A stretch of 64,000 bases of DNA from Mucilaginibacter empetricola (GCF_024808665.1 NZ_JANUBZ010000002.1:186001-250000), one strand, 5' to 3'; positions 33,983-43,228 are shown, numbered from the stretch's first letter. Program-made: numbers and translations. Notes: a model not told the origin generated them from the letters alone.

Positions 33983-34948
33983 CTACTCCACCTCAGCCAG
34001 CACAGGAATTTCCACTTTTGGTTTGCGATACTTGGTTAAGTTAATTAACAAAACGCTGGCTAAAATAATGGCCAAACCGGCAAGCTGTACAAGCGAAATA
34101 TTTTCACCGGCAAATACTACACCTAACAATACTGCAATAACCGGGTTAACATATGCATACGTGCTTACCTGTGTAGCCGGGCGAACCTGCAATAGCCATA
34201 CATAGGCGCTAAAAGCTGCTATCGAGCCAAAAAATATCAGATAAGTTAAGGCACCCCAACTGCTGGTTGGAATCTTGTTCCAGTTTAAATGATCATATTC
34301 GTGATGCATAAAACTAACCGGAATGTAAATTAAACCGGCTAAAATCATTTGCCAGGCGGTATTAACCGAGGCCGATACCACGGGCGGCCGGTGTTTTGAA
34401 TACAAAGAGCCTGCCGACCATGAAATGGTACCCAAAACCAACAGCAACATCCAGGGCAGTTTTGAATTGGCATCGCTGCTTTTAAACAGATCGCCAATTT
34501 GTTCGCTAAATAGCAATATCACTCCTGCAAAACCAATAGCCAGGCCAAAAATGGTACTTTTAAGTTTAAAGTTTGATGCCCAGTTAGGTTTATCGAGCAG
34601 TATAAACCAAATAGGCGCTGATGACACCAGAATAGCCACCATGGCGCTTGGCAATGTTTGTTCCGTCCATATTACAATGCCGTTGGCAACGAATAACAAC
34701 AGTGCGCCTGTTACCGCAGCGTTAAAAATATCCTTCGCCACAAAAATCTTTTCGCCTTTTATTACACACCAAATCATCAATAAAGTACCTGCTGTAGTAA
34801 AGCGTATAGAACCTAATATAAACGGCGGTAAACCGCCTTCTACCGCAATCCTGATAAAAAAGTAGGTAGAACCCCAAACCAGGTAAACGATAGCAAATGC
34901 AATTACTACTAATAATATCGACGGGCTTTTTGATGAGTTGGCTGTCAT
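33983..34948 (-). CDS. EamA/DMT-family exporter
   Basis: The 321-residue protein has ten membrane helices arranged as two EamA repeats, with the characteristic Trp-Gly-Ser at the end of helix 1 (VYLVWGSTYFFIRIAVEGG), RFTTAGTLL, and the second-half motif PVIAVLLGVVFAGENI. The family exports amino acids, nucleobases or metabolites. It starts 7 bases after the Lrp-type regulator stop, so they form an operon; Lrp-family proteins commonly control amino-acid exporters next to them, which suggests an amino-acid exporter (inference). Confidence 0.85.
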   Translation of the reverse strand: MTANSSKSPSILLVVIAFAIVYLVWGSTYFFIRIAVEGGLPPFILGSIRFTTAGTLLMIWCVIKGEKIFVAKDIFNAAVTGALLLFVANGIVIWTEQTLPSAMVAILVSSAPIWFILLDKPNWASNFKLKSTIFGLAIGFAGVILLFSEQIGDLFKSSDANSKLPWMLLLVLGTISWSAGSLYSKHRPPVVSASVNTAWQMILAGLIYIPVSFMHHEYDHLNWNKIPTSSWGALTYLIFFGSIAAFSAYVWLLQVRPATQVSTYAYVNPVIAVLLGVVFAGENISLVQLAGLAIILASVLLINLTKYRKPKVEIPVLAEVE

Positions 34949-34955
34949 GGCTGTA

Positions 34956-35435
34956 TTAATTTTCGGGTATAACTAATTGTTGTTGTTCTTTTGACGTTTC
35001 GAGTACAATGATGGTGCGGGTGCTTAAAACATTGGGTATTTTACCGAAGCTGTTGCGCAGCAAATGCATCAGCGAAGCGGAATCATAGGTACGCACTTTT
35101 ATCAAGTAACAATCATCGCCAGCTACATGATGCACTTCCTGTACTTCGGGAATTTTGGCCAGTTGTTTGGCAGTATCATAGCATCCGGGGCCATCCGTAG
35201 CTTTCATGAACACAAAGGCCAGCATTTTTTGCTGCAAGGCATTTGGGTCTATGCGGGTGGTATATTGCAGAATGACTTTCTTTTGTTCGAGTTTTTTCAC
35301 ACGCTCCAGCATACCCGATGGTGCCATATCCAACTCACGGGCCAACTCGGCATTGCTGATGCGGGCATTTTCCTGCATCAGGCGTAAAATGTGCAGGTCT
35401 GTTTTATCTAATATAATCGCTGTTTCGCTAATCAT
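34956..35435 (-). CDS. Lrp/AsnC-family transcriptional regulator
   Basis: The 159-residue protein starts with a winged helix (LDKTDLHILRLMQENARISNAELARELDMAPSGMLERV) and continues with the RAM ligand-binding domain (LAFVFMKATDGPGCY, EVQEVHHVAGDDCYLIKVRT). Lrp-type regulators respond to amino acids. It is the first gene of an operon with the EamA exporter and is divergent from the carboxylesterase gene at 35606; the 170-base gap is AT-rich and shows no clear palindrome. Confidence 0.9.
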   Translation of the reverse strand: MISETAIILDKTDLHILRLMQENARISNAELARELDMAPSGMLERVKKLEQKKVILQYTTRIDPNALQQKMLAFVFMKATDGPGCYDTAKQLAKIPEVQEVHHVAGDDCYLIKVRTYDSASLMHLLRNSFGKIPNVLSTRTIIVLETSKEQQQLVIPEN

Positions 35436-35605
35436 ACTTTAAATTTAATGCATTTGTGAATTAAGTTCAAAATAAAATTTAAATAAGTGAATTATATTCT
35501 ATTTTAATAGTAAAAAGTGACAGAAAGATGAATATCAATTGTAATTAAAAAATCACACGGCCAGTAATTCACATTGTTTAATTTTAGCTTCCTTAAAATT
35601 TTACA

Positions 35606-37129
35606 ATGAACAAGCCTTTAAAAACATCAATTGCTTTTTTATTTATTTCGATTGCGGCACTTTGCGAGGCATCGGCACAAAACATTGATCCGATAGTTAA
35701 AACGGATAAAGGATATATTAAAGGATTAAATGAAGATGGGATAGCGGTATTTAAGGGGGTGCCTTACGCCGCGTCGCCTGTTGGGCCATTACGTTTTAGG
35801 CCACCTGTTGAGCATAGCGCCTGGAGGGATACATTACTTACACAAAAATTTGGCTCCGTTGCTACGCAAAACGCTGGTAAAAAAGTAATTGGATCGGAAG
35901 ATTGTTTGTCGCTTAATATTTATACACCCAAAATTGGTCATCAAAAACGTGCAGTATTGGTTTGGGTACATGGCGGCAGCATGACCGCCGGAGCAGGCAA
36001 GGGACAAAACGGTCACGCCTTTGCCGATAATGACGATATTGTTACCATAACCATTAATTACCGCCTGGGTGTTTTCGGTTTTATGTATCTGGGCGATGCA
36101 GATAAAGGCTACCCCACATCTGGCAATAACGGTACACTGGATTGTATTATGGCGCTGAGCTGGATAAAACAAAACATAGCGGCCTTTGGCGGCGATCCAA
36201 ACAGAATTACCATAATGGGCGAATCGGCAGGAGCGAAGCTGCTCAGCGCTGTGTTGGTTTCGCCCCAATCAAAGGGACTATTTCAGCAATATATTGCCGA
36301 AAGTGGCTCGGTGCAATGCATCAGGGACACGGTTACCGCTGAGCACGAGCGGTTGAGGGTAGAACGCGCATTAGGGAACGGGCACTATAATGTACAATCA
36401 TTATTAAAATTACCGGCAGATTCTCTGATGCGGGCACAGGCAGTAGTTTGCAGTGGTATTGGTGGCAATTCGTTTTTTGGTCCGGTTGAGGATGGCGTAA
36501 TTATAAAAGGTGATCCATACCGATATGCTGCTGGGAAAAGCATGCCGCATATAAAAGCTTTAATTGGCACTAACAAAGTGGAAGCTGCTTTATTTGTGGC
36601 TGGCGATGACCAACTGCAACATCCGGATGCGGCAATTTTAAGATCGCTTTTTGGTAGTAATTACCCTATGGTTTATAAAGCCTATCAGTATGAGTTAAAA
36701 ACAAATACTCCCTATAATGCTGCCGTAAAAGTACTTACGCAGTATATGTATCAAATGCATAGTTACCGTTTTGCCAAAGTGTTGGTACAAAACGGAATAC
36801 CGGTTTGGATGTATCGTTTAAATTATGATAAAGCCAGCAATCTGGGTGCTGCACATGCCATGGAACTGCAATATGTGTGGAACGAACCTCAATTAGCAAC
36901 GACTGCCGATCCGGTGAAGAAGCAACTGGCCGCCAACATGCATAAAGCATGGGTGGCGTTTATAAAAACTGGTAGCCCCAATGGTGGTACATTACCTCAA
37001 TGGCCAAATTATAGAAATGATACACGGCAAATCATGTCGTACGATAGTACAAGCCATACTATTGGTTTGAAGGAGGTTTATGATGATAGGGATTTTCCTT
37101 CGGCGGTTTTTGTGTTGAAGAGGAGGTAG
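35606..37129 (+). CDS. Type-B carboxylesterase (secreted)
   Basis: The 507-residue protein has a signal peptide (cleavage near ASAQN) and the type-B carboxylesterase/lipase fold: GVPYAASPVGPLRF, oxyanion HGGSMTAGAG, catalytic Ser207 in MGESAGAKLL, a Glu in GTNKVEAALF and the His in AAHAMELQYVW. It would hydrolyse esters of small or polymer-linked substrates outside the cytoplasm. It stands alone between the divergent Lrp regulator and a repeat element. Confidence 0.87.
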   Translation: MNKPLKTSIAFLFISIAALCEASAQNIDPIVKTDKGYIKGLNEDGIAVFKGVPYAASPVGPLRFRPPVEHSAWRDTLLTQKFGSVATQNAGKKVIGSEDCLSLNIYTPKIGHQKRAVLVWVHGGSMTAGAGKGQNGHAFADNDDIVTITINYRLGVFGFMYLGDADKGYPTSGNNGTLDCIMALSWIKQNIAAFGGDPNRITIMGESAGAKLLSAVLVSPQSKGLFQQYIAESGSVQCIRDTVTAEHERLRVERALGNGHYNVQSLLKLPADSLMRAQAVVCSGIGGNSFFGPVEDGVIIKGDPYRYAAGKSMPHIKALIGTNKVEAALFVAGDDQLQHPDAAILRSLFGSNYPMVYKAYQYELKTNTPYNAAVKVLTQYMYQMHSYRFAKVLVQNGIPVWMYRLNYDKASNLGAAHAMELQYVWNEPQLATTADPVKKQLAANMHKAWVAFIKTGSPNGGTLPQWPNYRNDTRQIMSYDSTSHTIGLKEVYDDRDFPSAVFVLKRR

Positions 37130-37144
37130 GGAAGGCGCAGAGTC

Positions 37145-37289
37145 GACTCACCCGGTCGACGCGACGCTGGACCGCCCTCTCTACGACAAGTCGTAAAGAG
37201 GGCAAAAGAAAAAAAATAAATACCTTTCTAACCCTCTTTTTTGCTTGCAAAAGAGAGGGTCGACGGGCGGAGCCTCGTCGGGGTGAGTC
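37145..37289. repeat. Intergenic palindromic repeat with CTCACC/GGTGAG ends, copy 2
   Basis: GACTCACCC (37145-37153) is inverted at 37281-37289 (GGGTGAGTC). Inside are two hairpins: GCCCTCT-TACGAC/GTCGTA-AGAGGGC (37174-37203) and ACCCTCTTTT.../...AGAGAGGGT (37231-37260). It separates the convergent carboxylesterase and metallophosphoesterase genes and resembles copy 1 at 31026-31144. Confidence 0.7.
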
Positions 37290-37317
37290 AATTCTGCGAG
37301 CGATCAACGAAAGTATT

Positions 37318-38613
37318 CTACCCTTGATTTTCTCCCTTCTTCAACGTAATCACCGTAATTTCCGGCCATATACCTAACCTTCCGGAGAAAGCTAAGAAGC
37401 CGAAGCCACGGTTTACGTATAGGTAGCGGTTCTTTTCGTTTGCCAGGCCGGCCCAGTCCGTATAACGGTATTGTACCGGGCTCCATCTAAAACCAGCAGT
37501 TTCTACACCGAACTGTGCGCCGTGAGTATGTCCGGCCAGGGTTAAATGAATAGTTGTTGGGTTATGGCGTACTTTTTCTTCCCAGTGGGTAGGGTCGTGT
37601 GAGAGGAGTATTTTAAAAGCATCTTTATCAACGCCGCGGAGCGCCTTATCTAAATCGCCAATCTTTATAAAACCACTCCCCCAGTTTTGAACCCCAATAA
37701 GGCATATTTTTTGACCATTCTTTTCAATCTCTACGTTTTCATCAAGCAATAAACGGTAGCCCAATTCTTTATGATGCTGTTTAAGCTTATCAAGGTTAGC
37801 TGCTTTCTCGGCATCGCTGGCCCATTCAATATAATCGCCATAATCATGATTGCCTAAAATGGAGAATTGTCCGTAAGGCGCCTTTAGCTGACCAAAATTA
37901 TTAATATAAGGTTCGATTTCCCAGGCGGCATTGTTTACCAAATCACCAGTAAAAACAAACAAGTCGCTTTTTTGAGCCTTCGCCAGGTCAATACCGCGCT
38001 GCATAGCTTCGGTATTGTCAAAACTGCCCGAGTGAATATCAGATATCTGGGTAATGGTGAAGCCATCAAAGGCATCAGGCAGATCGTTGAAATATAAGGT
38101 GGTGCGATGCACCTTGTAATCATATTTGCCTTTAAACATGGCATAAAGGAAACCGGTAAGCGGAATAGCTGCCGTAAGTATGGCAATTTCGCTGATAAAC
38201 TTGCGCCGGGCCGGGAAAAATGGCTCAATCACTTTTCCCTTTGGTTTAAAAATATTTTCGGCTAAGCCATAAAAGAAGCGGCCAATATCGCCCAAAAACA
38301 AAATCAGCACAAAAATAATTTTGGTTACCAAAAAGGTGAGGAAAAGGCTCAATACCCACTCGTGAAAAGGTGTCATGCCACGGGCGGTGGTGAAACTGCC
38401 AAAGCCAAAAATAAATACAACAGTGACACCTACCGAAACTACCAGGTAGCCCCAGTTAACCAGCTGCCGTAAACGGACCGACTGCCAATCGAGCGTAAAG
38501 GTTCTGAATCCGTTAAAAACATACCAATCCAACAATAAACTGATAGCTGCTATAATAAAAAATATCCTGATGATACCGCCTCCGTGCATATTTTTTGATA
38601 TTAAAAACTGCAA
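37318..38613 (-). CDS. Membrane-anchored metallophosphoesterase (YkuE-like)
   Basis: The 431-residue protein has N-terminal membrane helices (about four within residues 1-170) and a cytoplasm-distal phosphoesterase domain with all metal ligands: ISDIHSGSF, TGDLVNN, GNHDYGD, LSHDPTHW and AGHTHGAQFG. Related proteins hydrolyse phosphodiesters or remodel phospholipid and lipid-linked phosphate groups. It is monocistronic, in tail-to-tail orientation with the carboxylesterase. Confidence 0.85.
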   Translation of the reverse strand: MQFLISKNMHGGGIIRIFFIIAAISLLLDWYVFNGFRTFTLDWQSVRLRQLVNWGYLVVSVGVTVVFIFGFGSFTTARGMTPFHEWVLSLFLTFLVTKIIFVLILFLGDIGRFFYGLAENIFKPKGKVIEPFFPARRKFISEIAILTAAIPLTGFLYAMFKGKYDYKVHRTTLYFNDLPDAFDGFTITQISDIHSGSFDNTEAMQRGIDLAKAQKSDLFVFTGDLVNNAAWEIEPYINNFGQLKAPYGQFSILGNHDYGDYIEWASDAEKAANLDKLKQHHKELGYRLLLDENVEIEKNGQKICLIGVQNWGSGFIKIGDLDKALRGVDKDAFKILLSHDPTHWEEKVRHNPTTIHLTLAGHTHGAQFGVETAGFRWSPVQYRYTDWAGLANEKNRYLYVNRGFGFLAFSGRLGIWPEITVITLKKGENQG

Positions 38614-38706
38614 TTTATAAAAGGAAAGGTAATTGAAGGGTAAAAATTACTACAGGCAAGTATTAAAACGTTTATGGCGATGATTTTTGAACGCTTACAT
38701 CATGCT

Positions 38707-39690
38707 TTACATCGCCAATAATTGCCTGTTGTATTTATTACGATAACTTACAGGCGAGAGTCCTGTTATTTTTTTAAAGATGGACCTGAACGCCTTACTA
38801 TCAGAATAGCCTACAGCATACATCACTTCATTAACACTTTCCCTACCCGATTCGAGACTTTTTTTGGCAGCTTCAATTTTTACGCGTTGCAAGTATTCAA
38901 CCGGTGTATTGGAGGTTGCTTTTTTAAAGCGGCGCTCAAAATTGCGACGGCTCAGGGCAAACATCCCCGAAAGCTGCTCGACAGATATTTTATGATTTAC
39001 GTTGTTTTCCATAAACAGTTGCGCCTTTTTTATGGGCTCATCTTCATGTTCTTTTTGCCCAATAAATATGGCAAAGGGCGATTGGCATTTCCGCTCAATC
39101 TCTATTTCCAGCATTTTGGAACAAAAAACAGCCATTTCACGCCCGCAAAATTTTTCTACCAGGTAAATCATCAGATTTAAAAAGGAATAGGCGCCCCCGC
39201 TTGAATAAATGCCCATTTCATCGACTATAATTTTTTCGGTCTGTAAGTTTACTTCCGGGAAAGCCTGCCTGAATGCTTCAGCAGACATCCAATGTGTAGC
39301 ACATTTGCGGCCATTGAGCAAACCTGTTGATGCCAGTAGGAAAGCACCAGTGCAAAGGCTGGCTACCTCGGCGCCATTTTCAACCATGTCAATAATCCAG
39401 GGGATATAGGCCTGGTTTAATTGAAGGCCGGCTTGAATATCGCCGGAAAGTGCCGGGATAACGATCAGATCAGTTTTTTGTATATCCTTTACCAATACCT
39501 CCGGCCGCACAACAAATAAGCCATCATACAACGATGTTTCGTTACTGAGGCCAACTAATTTGATATCAAAGAAAGGCTTTTTCCCGCGGTTGATTAGTGT
39601 GCTATTTACGGCGTTAAAAACTTTAAAGGCACCAATCACACTGCTTAGTACGCAGGGGCTATTGGGAACAAGTATACATACATGTTTCAT
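38707..39690 (-). CDS. GlxA-type AraC-family regulator with DJ-1/PfpI domain
   Basis: The 327-residue protein has an N-terminal DJ-1/PfpI-like domain (to about 200; VASLCTGAFLLASTGLLNGRKC with the Cys of this fold; catalytic-like but normally not enzymatic here) and a C-terminal AraC HTH (SVEQLSGMFALSRRNFERRFKKA; EVMYAVGYSDSKAFRSIFKK). It is divergent from a VOC gene 140 bases away, which is a likely target. The intergenic gap carries a -7 box for each direction. Confidence 0.88.
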   Translation of the reverse strand: MKHVCILVPNSPCVLSSVIGAFKVFNAVNSTLINRGKKPFFDIKLVGLSNETSLYDGLFVVRPEVLVKDIQKTDLIVIPALSGDIQAGLQLNQAYIPWIIDMVENGAEVASLCTGAFLLASTGLLNGRKCATHWMSAEAFRQAFPEVNLQTEKIIVDEMGIYSSGGAYSFLNLMIYLVEKFCGREMAVFCSKMLEIEIERKCQSPFAIFIGQKEHEDEPIKKAQLFMENNVNHKISVEQLSGMFALSRRNFERRFKKATSNTPVEYLQRVKIEAAKKSLESGRESVNEVMYAVGYSDSKAFRSIFKKITGLSPVSYRNKYNRQLLAM

Positions 39691-39706
39691 AATAAAAGGT
39701 TTACAT

Positions 39707-39714
39707 CAAAACTA
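39707..39714 (-). promoter_or_regulatory. Candidate -7 box of the AraC/DJ-1 gene
   Basis: The minus strand reads TAGTTTTG (TAnnTTTG), 16 bases upstream of the ATG at 39690. Confidence 0.35.
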
Positions 39715-39784
39715 CAACAATAGCTTGTCGCAATCAACCCCTAAGGTTGTCGTAATTATACGCTGTTATTATTGGTTGGCGACG

Positions 39785-39792
39785 TAGCTTTG
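39785..39792 (+). promoter_or_regulatory. Candidate -7 box of the VOC gene at 39831
   Basis: TAGCTTTG matches TAnnTTTG exactly, 38 bases before the ATG at 39831. The TTTG of a -33 element is not clear at the expected spacing. Confidence 0.45.
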
Positions 39793-39830
39793 AAATAGAA
39801 AAACCAATTAAAACACTAAAAAATAAAATC

Positions 39831-40211
39831 ATGGATGCATCAGTAAACATCTTAAACTGGTTCGAAATATCGGTAAGTGATATAGCCAGGGCGAAAAACT
39901 TTTATGAGGAGATATTTTCCATAAAAATGGAGGATTCTGATATGATGGATATGAAAATGGCTTTTTTTCCTTTTGAAATGAATGGAAAAGTATCAGGTGG
40001 CCTGGTGCAAGGGCCATATCATAAACCAAGTATAGATGGCGCTAAAATTTATCTGAATGCCAACCCCGATCTGAATGTAGCGCTGGGTAAAATTGAAAAG
40101 GCAGGCGGACAGGTAATTATGCCTAAAACAAAAATAAGTGATGATATAGGTTATATGGCCTTTTTTACAGACACCGAAGGGAACGCCGTTGCCCTACACT
40201 CAAACAATTAA
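39831..40211 (+). CDS. VOC-family (glyoxalase-like) protein
   Basis: The 126-residue cytoplasmic protein is a single VOC domain: NWFEISVSDIARAKNFYEEI at the start, and GYMAFFTDTEGNAVALHS at the end. It resembles small glyoxalase/bleomycin-resistance-like proteins, often detoxifying or binding proteins. It is divergent from the GlxA-type AraC regulator and ends in a terminator shared with the M1 peptidase gene. Confidence 0.85.
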   Translation: MDASVNILNWFEISVSDIARAKNFYEEIFSIKMEDSDMMDMKMAFFPFEMNGKVSGGLVQGPYHKPSIDGAKIYLNANPDLNVALGKIEKAGGQVIMPKTKISDDIGYMAFFTDTEGNAVALHSNN

Positions 40212-40249
40212 AACAAATGCCTTTACTTACTGGTAAAGGCATTTGTTTT
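40210..40249. terminator. Bidirectional intrinsic terminator
   Basis: A perfect 17-bp inverted repeat, AAAACAAATGCCTTTAC / GTAAAGGCATTTGTTTT, with a 6-base loop lies between the convergent VOC and M1 peptidase genes, with flanking A and T runs. Confidence 0.85.
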
Positions 40250-40255
40250 ATAATG

Positions 40256-42127
40256 CTACTCGGCTATCCAGGTATTATTGGATTTATCTACATCAGGATC
40301 ATATCCAGTGCCTAAAACCAGTTTTTTTACCTTTTTCTCGGCAGTAAAGGGTACTATGGTTGTTTTATTACCATCTTTCCAGCAAGCCACACTTTGGTGA
40401 ATAATAAAGCTGGTATCATCGTCATAAAAAACGGTTAAATTAACGGGTATAGGTTTTGTGCCGATGTTGGTAATGGTTACGGTATATTGCTCCTTATCAG
40501 CATTTACCTTACTAATGGCCAGATCGGGGACGCCGGCATCAAAGAACCAGCTTTTCCAAAACCAGTTTAAATTTTGGCCCGATCCTGTATTTATACAGTT
40601 AAAAAAATCATAAGGCATAGGGTGCTTGCCATGCCAGTGTGCAATATAATAATGTATGGCTTTGGTAAACAGCTCATCACCCAGCATATCTTTAACATAC
40701 AGGTAACCAAGTGCCGGTTTGGGGTAGGAGTTGGTCATGTAGGCAATACCATCTAACTGGGTACTTAAAGTGGCTATTGCGGGGTCTTCTTCTTTGCCGG
40801 CATTGTTTTCATAATCGTTTATCGCATACAAATCTGTTATTTTTGGATCGATGATAGGGCTAATCACCCATTCGCCAATAGTGGCCCAGCCTTCGTCCAT
40901 CCAGGCGTATTTGGTTTCATTAATACCCATGTAAAATGGAAACATGGAGTGGAAAATTTCATGGTCGGTGAGCTCTATATCATCATCTGATTTTTCATAC
41001 GGGGCATCATTCACCATCATGGGGTATTCCATTTGGTCCAAACCATCAAAAACAGTTTCGTGCGGAAAAGGGTAGGGCCATTTCGGGAAAGTATAGCTCA
41101 TGGCCTCAACCGTTTTACGGGCATAATTAATTACCTGGAAATAGCTTTTATGCTCGGGGTTAAATACGGCATCAATCCGTACGCGCCGCCCGGTTTTATG
41201 ATCGACCACCAAGCTTGACGATTTCCAAAAGTAATGATTGCTTATAGCAAAGGCCAGGTCAGTAACACTATCGGCCTCAAATTTCCAGGTGTTGCTGGTT
41301 TTGTTCTGTGTGATGTTTCCGGCAGCAATATCATCAGCATCAATTATATCAGTTACTTTATCGTTCAGAGCGGCCGCTTTAAAACGTTTTGCGTATTTTT
41401 CGGTGTAAACTTCGTTAGCGTTTTTTAAATTTCCTGTTGCCCAAACTTCATAGTTTCCAGGTACGGTAATTTCAGCGTTAAAACGACTAAAATCATTATA
41501 AAACTCCTGTACACCCTGGTAATGATGCTGATTCCAGCCATCTATATCATCATACACTGCTATCCGGGGAAAAAAGTAAGCTATAAAGAATGCGCCGCTA
41601 TCAACCTGGCCGGTACGTATGTGCGAAGTTTTATTGATTACATACGAATAAGTAATATCGAAATGTATTGATTTTTTTGGCGCAAGCGGAAGTATTTTAA
41701 CAATCATATTTGTGCCGTCAATTGTCCATTGAGTAGCATTTTGTTGCTGTTTGTTAATGCTTAATTGCTGTATCTGCATCCCATCGGTGGCATCAACATC
41801 ACTAATGGCCATATTACGTACCGATCCTTTTTTGTACAGATTTGGGTAAAGTTTAAAATCTATTTCCTTTAAAGAATCGGGGCTGTTATTGGTATAATTG
41901 ATTGATACAGTCCCGCTGAGGACGCGACTTTGCGGATCAACATTTATTTTAATTGAATAATCGGCGCTGTTTTGCCAGTAGTTTCTGCCTGGTTCGCCGC
42001 TGGTGGTACGGGTGCCGTTGGTGTAAGTGGCCCGTAAATTTGAAGCAATGGGTAAGGTTTGTTGAGCACAACAGATAGTGCTATTTGCAAAAATAACCAG
42101 TAAGGTAAGTTTGTATAAAATCTTCAT
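40256..42127 (-). CDS. M1-family zinc metallopeptidase (secreted)
   Basis: The 623-residue protein has a signal peptide (near ICCAQQ) and the M1 fold: an N-terminal beta domain, then HEIFH (389-393) and Glu412, exactly the HExxH-18x-E zinc site. The exopeptidase motif (GAMEN in classical members) is replaced by DQMEYPM (364-370), as in a subset of bacterial M1 proteins. The C-terminal region is a short beta-sandwich (DAGVPDLAISKV). Likely a secreted or periplasmic aminopeptidase or a related endopeptidase. Confidence 0.87.
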   Translation of the reverse strand: MKILYKLTLLVIFANSTICCAQQTLPIASNLRATYTNGTRTTSGEPGRNYWQNSADYSIKINVDPQSRVLSGTVSINYTNNSPDSLKEIDFKLYPNLYKKGSVRNMAISDVDATDGMQIQQLSINKQQQNATQWTIDGTNMIVKILPLAPKKSIHFDITYSYVINKTSHIRTGQVDSGAFFIAYFFPRIAVYDDIDGWNQHHYQGVQEFYNDFSRFNAEITVPGNYEVWATGNLKNANEVYTEKYAKRFKAAALNDKVTDIIDADDIAAGNITQNKTSNTWKFEADSVTDLAFAISNHYFWKSSSLVVDHKTGRRVRIDAVFNPEHKSYFQVINYARKTVEAMSYTFPKWPYPFPHETVFDGLDQMEYPMMVNDAPYEKSDDDIELTDHEIFHSMFPFYMGINETKYAWMDEGWATIGEWVISPIIDPKITDLYAINDYENNAGKEEDPAIATLSTQLDGIAYMTNSYPKPALGYLYVKDMLGDELFTKAIHYYIAHWHGKHPMPYDFFNCINTGSGQNLNWFWKSWFFDAGVPDLAISKVNADKEQYTVTITNIGTKPIPVNLTVFYDDDTSFIIHQSVACWKDGNKTTIVPFTAEKKVKKLVLGTGYDPDVDKSNNTWIAE

Positions 42128-42261
42128 TAAGAGACGTTTTTATTTTAATAAATCCAATAACCGCATACTTAGAGAAGACTAAAAACGGAATCTTTGTTTG
42201 CCAATCAGCTTAAATATATACAATTAAGTGCTTTTATAAAAATCAAGCTTTAAGCCACGGC

Positions 42262-43023
42262 TTACCAGCCGCCTTTGAAGCCTTCTTTTAAGGCAGCTTC
42301 ATAATTTTTCAAATCAAACGAATATAAATATGGTGCTTTATGGGCACCGCCTTTGCGTGGCTGTTCAGATCTGGTTAATATGCCAAATCCAAGCATCCGG
42401 CGTTGAAAGTTTCTTCTGTCCAGCTTTTTATCTAATATGGTTTCATAAAGTTTCTGTAGCTCGGGCATGGTAAATTCCTTCGGCATTAAATTGTAGCCAA
42501 TAGGCTGATAGTTTAGCTGCAAACGCAGGGCATCCAGCGCTGTTTTTAAAATTAAGGCATGATCCAGCTTTAGTTCAGGCAAATCATTCAGATCGCTCCA
42601 GAAACATTTGGCAGCAAACTGATCTGGCGCCGGGTTAGTTTCGCAAAAATCAACCAAAGCGTAGTACCCAAGCGTCAAAAAACGGTTGGTGAACCAGTTT
42701 TCCTCGGGCGCTATCATATCCTTATACATGTCAAAATGTTGCTTTGACCTGTCGGGATCGCCAAAAACGTGAAACTGCTGCAAAAATATTTCGTCAAGGC
42801 CTGTGCGTTCTTTCAGTATCCGGTTTGCAGCCATTTCTATAGGTTCTTTTTTTAATAAAAAACCTCCCGGTAAATAACATTCGCCCTCATCTTTTACTTC
42901 TAAAAGCAGTACTTTCATCAGTCCTTCGTGAAAACCAAACACTACGCAATCAATAGAAAAATGCGCCAGGTAGTTTTTACGGGCGTTATCACAATACTCT
43001 TTAAGTTCTTTTTCAGTTAACAT
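42262..43023 (-). CDS. Nudix-fold winged-helix regulator (NrtR/AraR-like), catalytic site degenerate
   Basis: The 253-residue protein has a Nudix domain (about 20-150) and a C-terminal winged-helix region ending in FQRRMLGFGILTRSE. In the Nudix box (G54 to L76) the catalytic Glu positions 69 and 73 are Ile and Arg; only Glu72 remains. So it is probably a sensor rather than a hydrolase, as in NrtR and the Bacteroides arabinose regulator AraR. It is divergent from the GH3 gene. An 18-bp near-palindrome overlaps its promoter, suggesting autoregulation. Confidence 0.82.
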   Translation of the reverse strand: MLTEKELKEYCDNARKNYLAHFSIDCVVFGFHEGLMKVLLLEVKDEGECYLPGGFLLKKEPIEMAANRILKERTGLDEIFLQQFHVFGDPDRSKQHFDMYKDMIAPEENWFTNRFLTLGYYALVDFCETNPAPDQFAAKCFWSDLNDLPELKLDHALILKTALDALRLQLNYQPIGYNLMPKEFTMPELQKLYETILDKKLDRRNFQRRMLGFGILTRSEQPRKGGAHKAPYLYSFDLKNYEAALKEGFKGGW

Positions 43024-43036
43024 TTTCGCTATTCTA

Positions 43037-43044
43037 CAAAAATA
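43037..43044 (-). promoter_or_regulatory. Candidate -7 box of the Nudix-fold regulator
   Basis: The minus strand reads TATTTTTG (TAnnTTTG), 13 bases before the ATG at 43023. The near-palindrome at 43058-43075 falls on the expected -33 position. Confidence 0.4.
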
Positions 43045-43057
43045 CTTTGAATTTTTA

Positions 43058-43075
43058 AATTATAATATTACAATT
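43058..43075. promoter_or_regulatory. 18-bp near-palindrome, candidate operator of the Nudix-fold regulator
   Basis: AATTATAATATTACAATT matches its own reverse complement at 16 of 18 positions. It covers the -33 region of the candidate promoter at 43037-43044, which suits a repressor site. The AT-rich context lowers certainty. Confidence 0.4.
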
Positions 43076-43228
43076 GTGTCCATATTACACTTTGATTTTT
43101 ATAATCCAAACCAATTAGTTATAACCAATTTAAGTTTTCTATTGGATCAGTAATCACAATGACTTATTGATTTATTCACCGTTTGCATTTTCATAATCAT
43201 CCAAAAAAATAATATAATCTATTTTAAA

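Noticed and set aside
33894..34205. 103-codon + strand ORF over the TGTCATTTCGA repeat
   Set aside because: It runs through the inverted repeat and antisense to the EamA gene; no protein signal.
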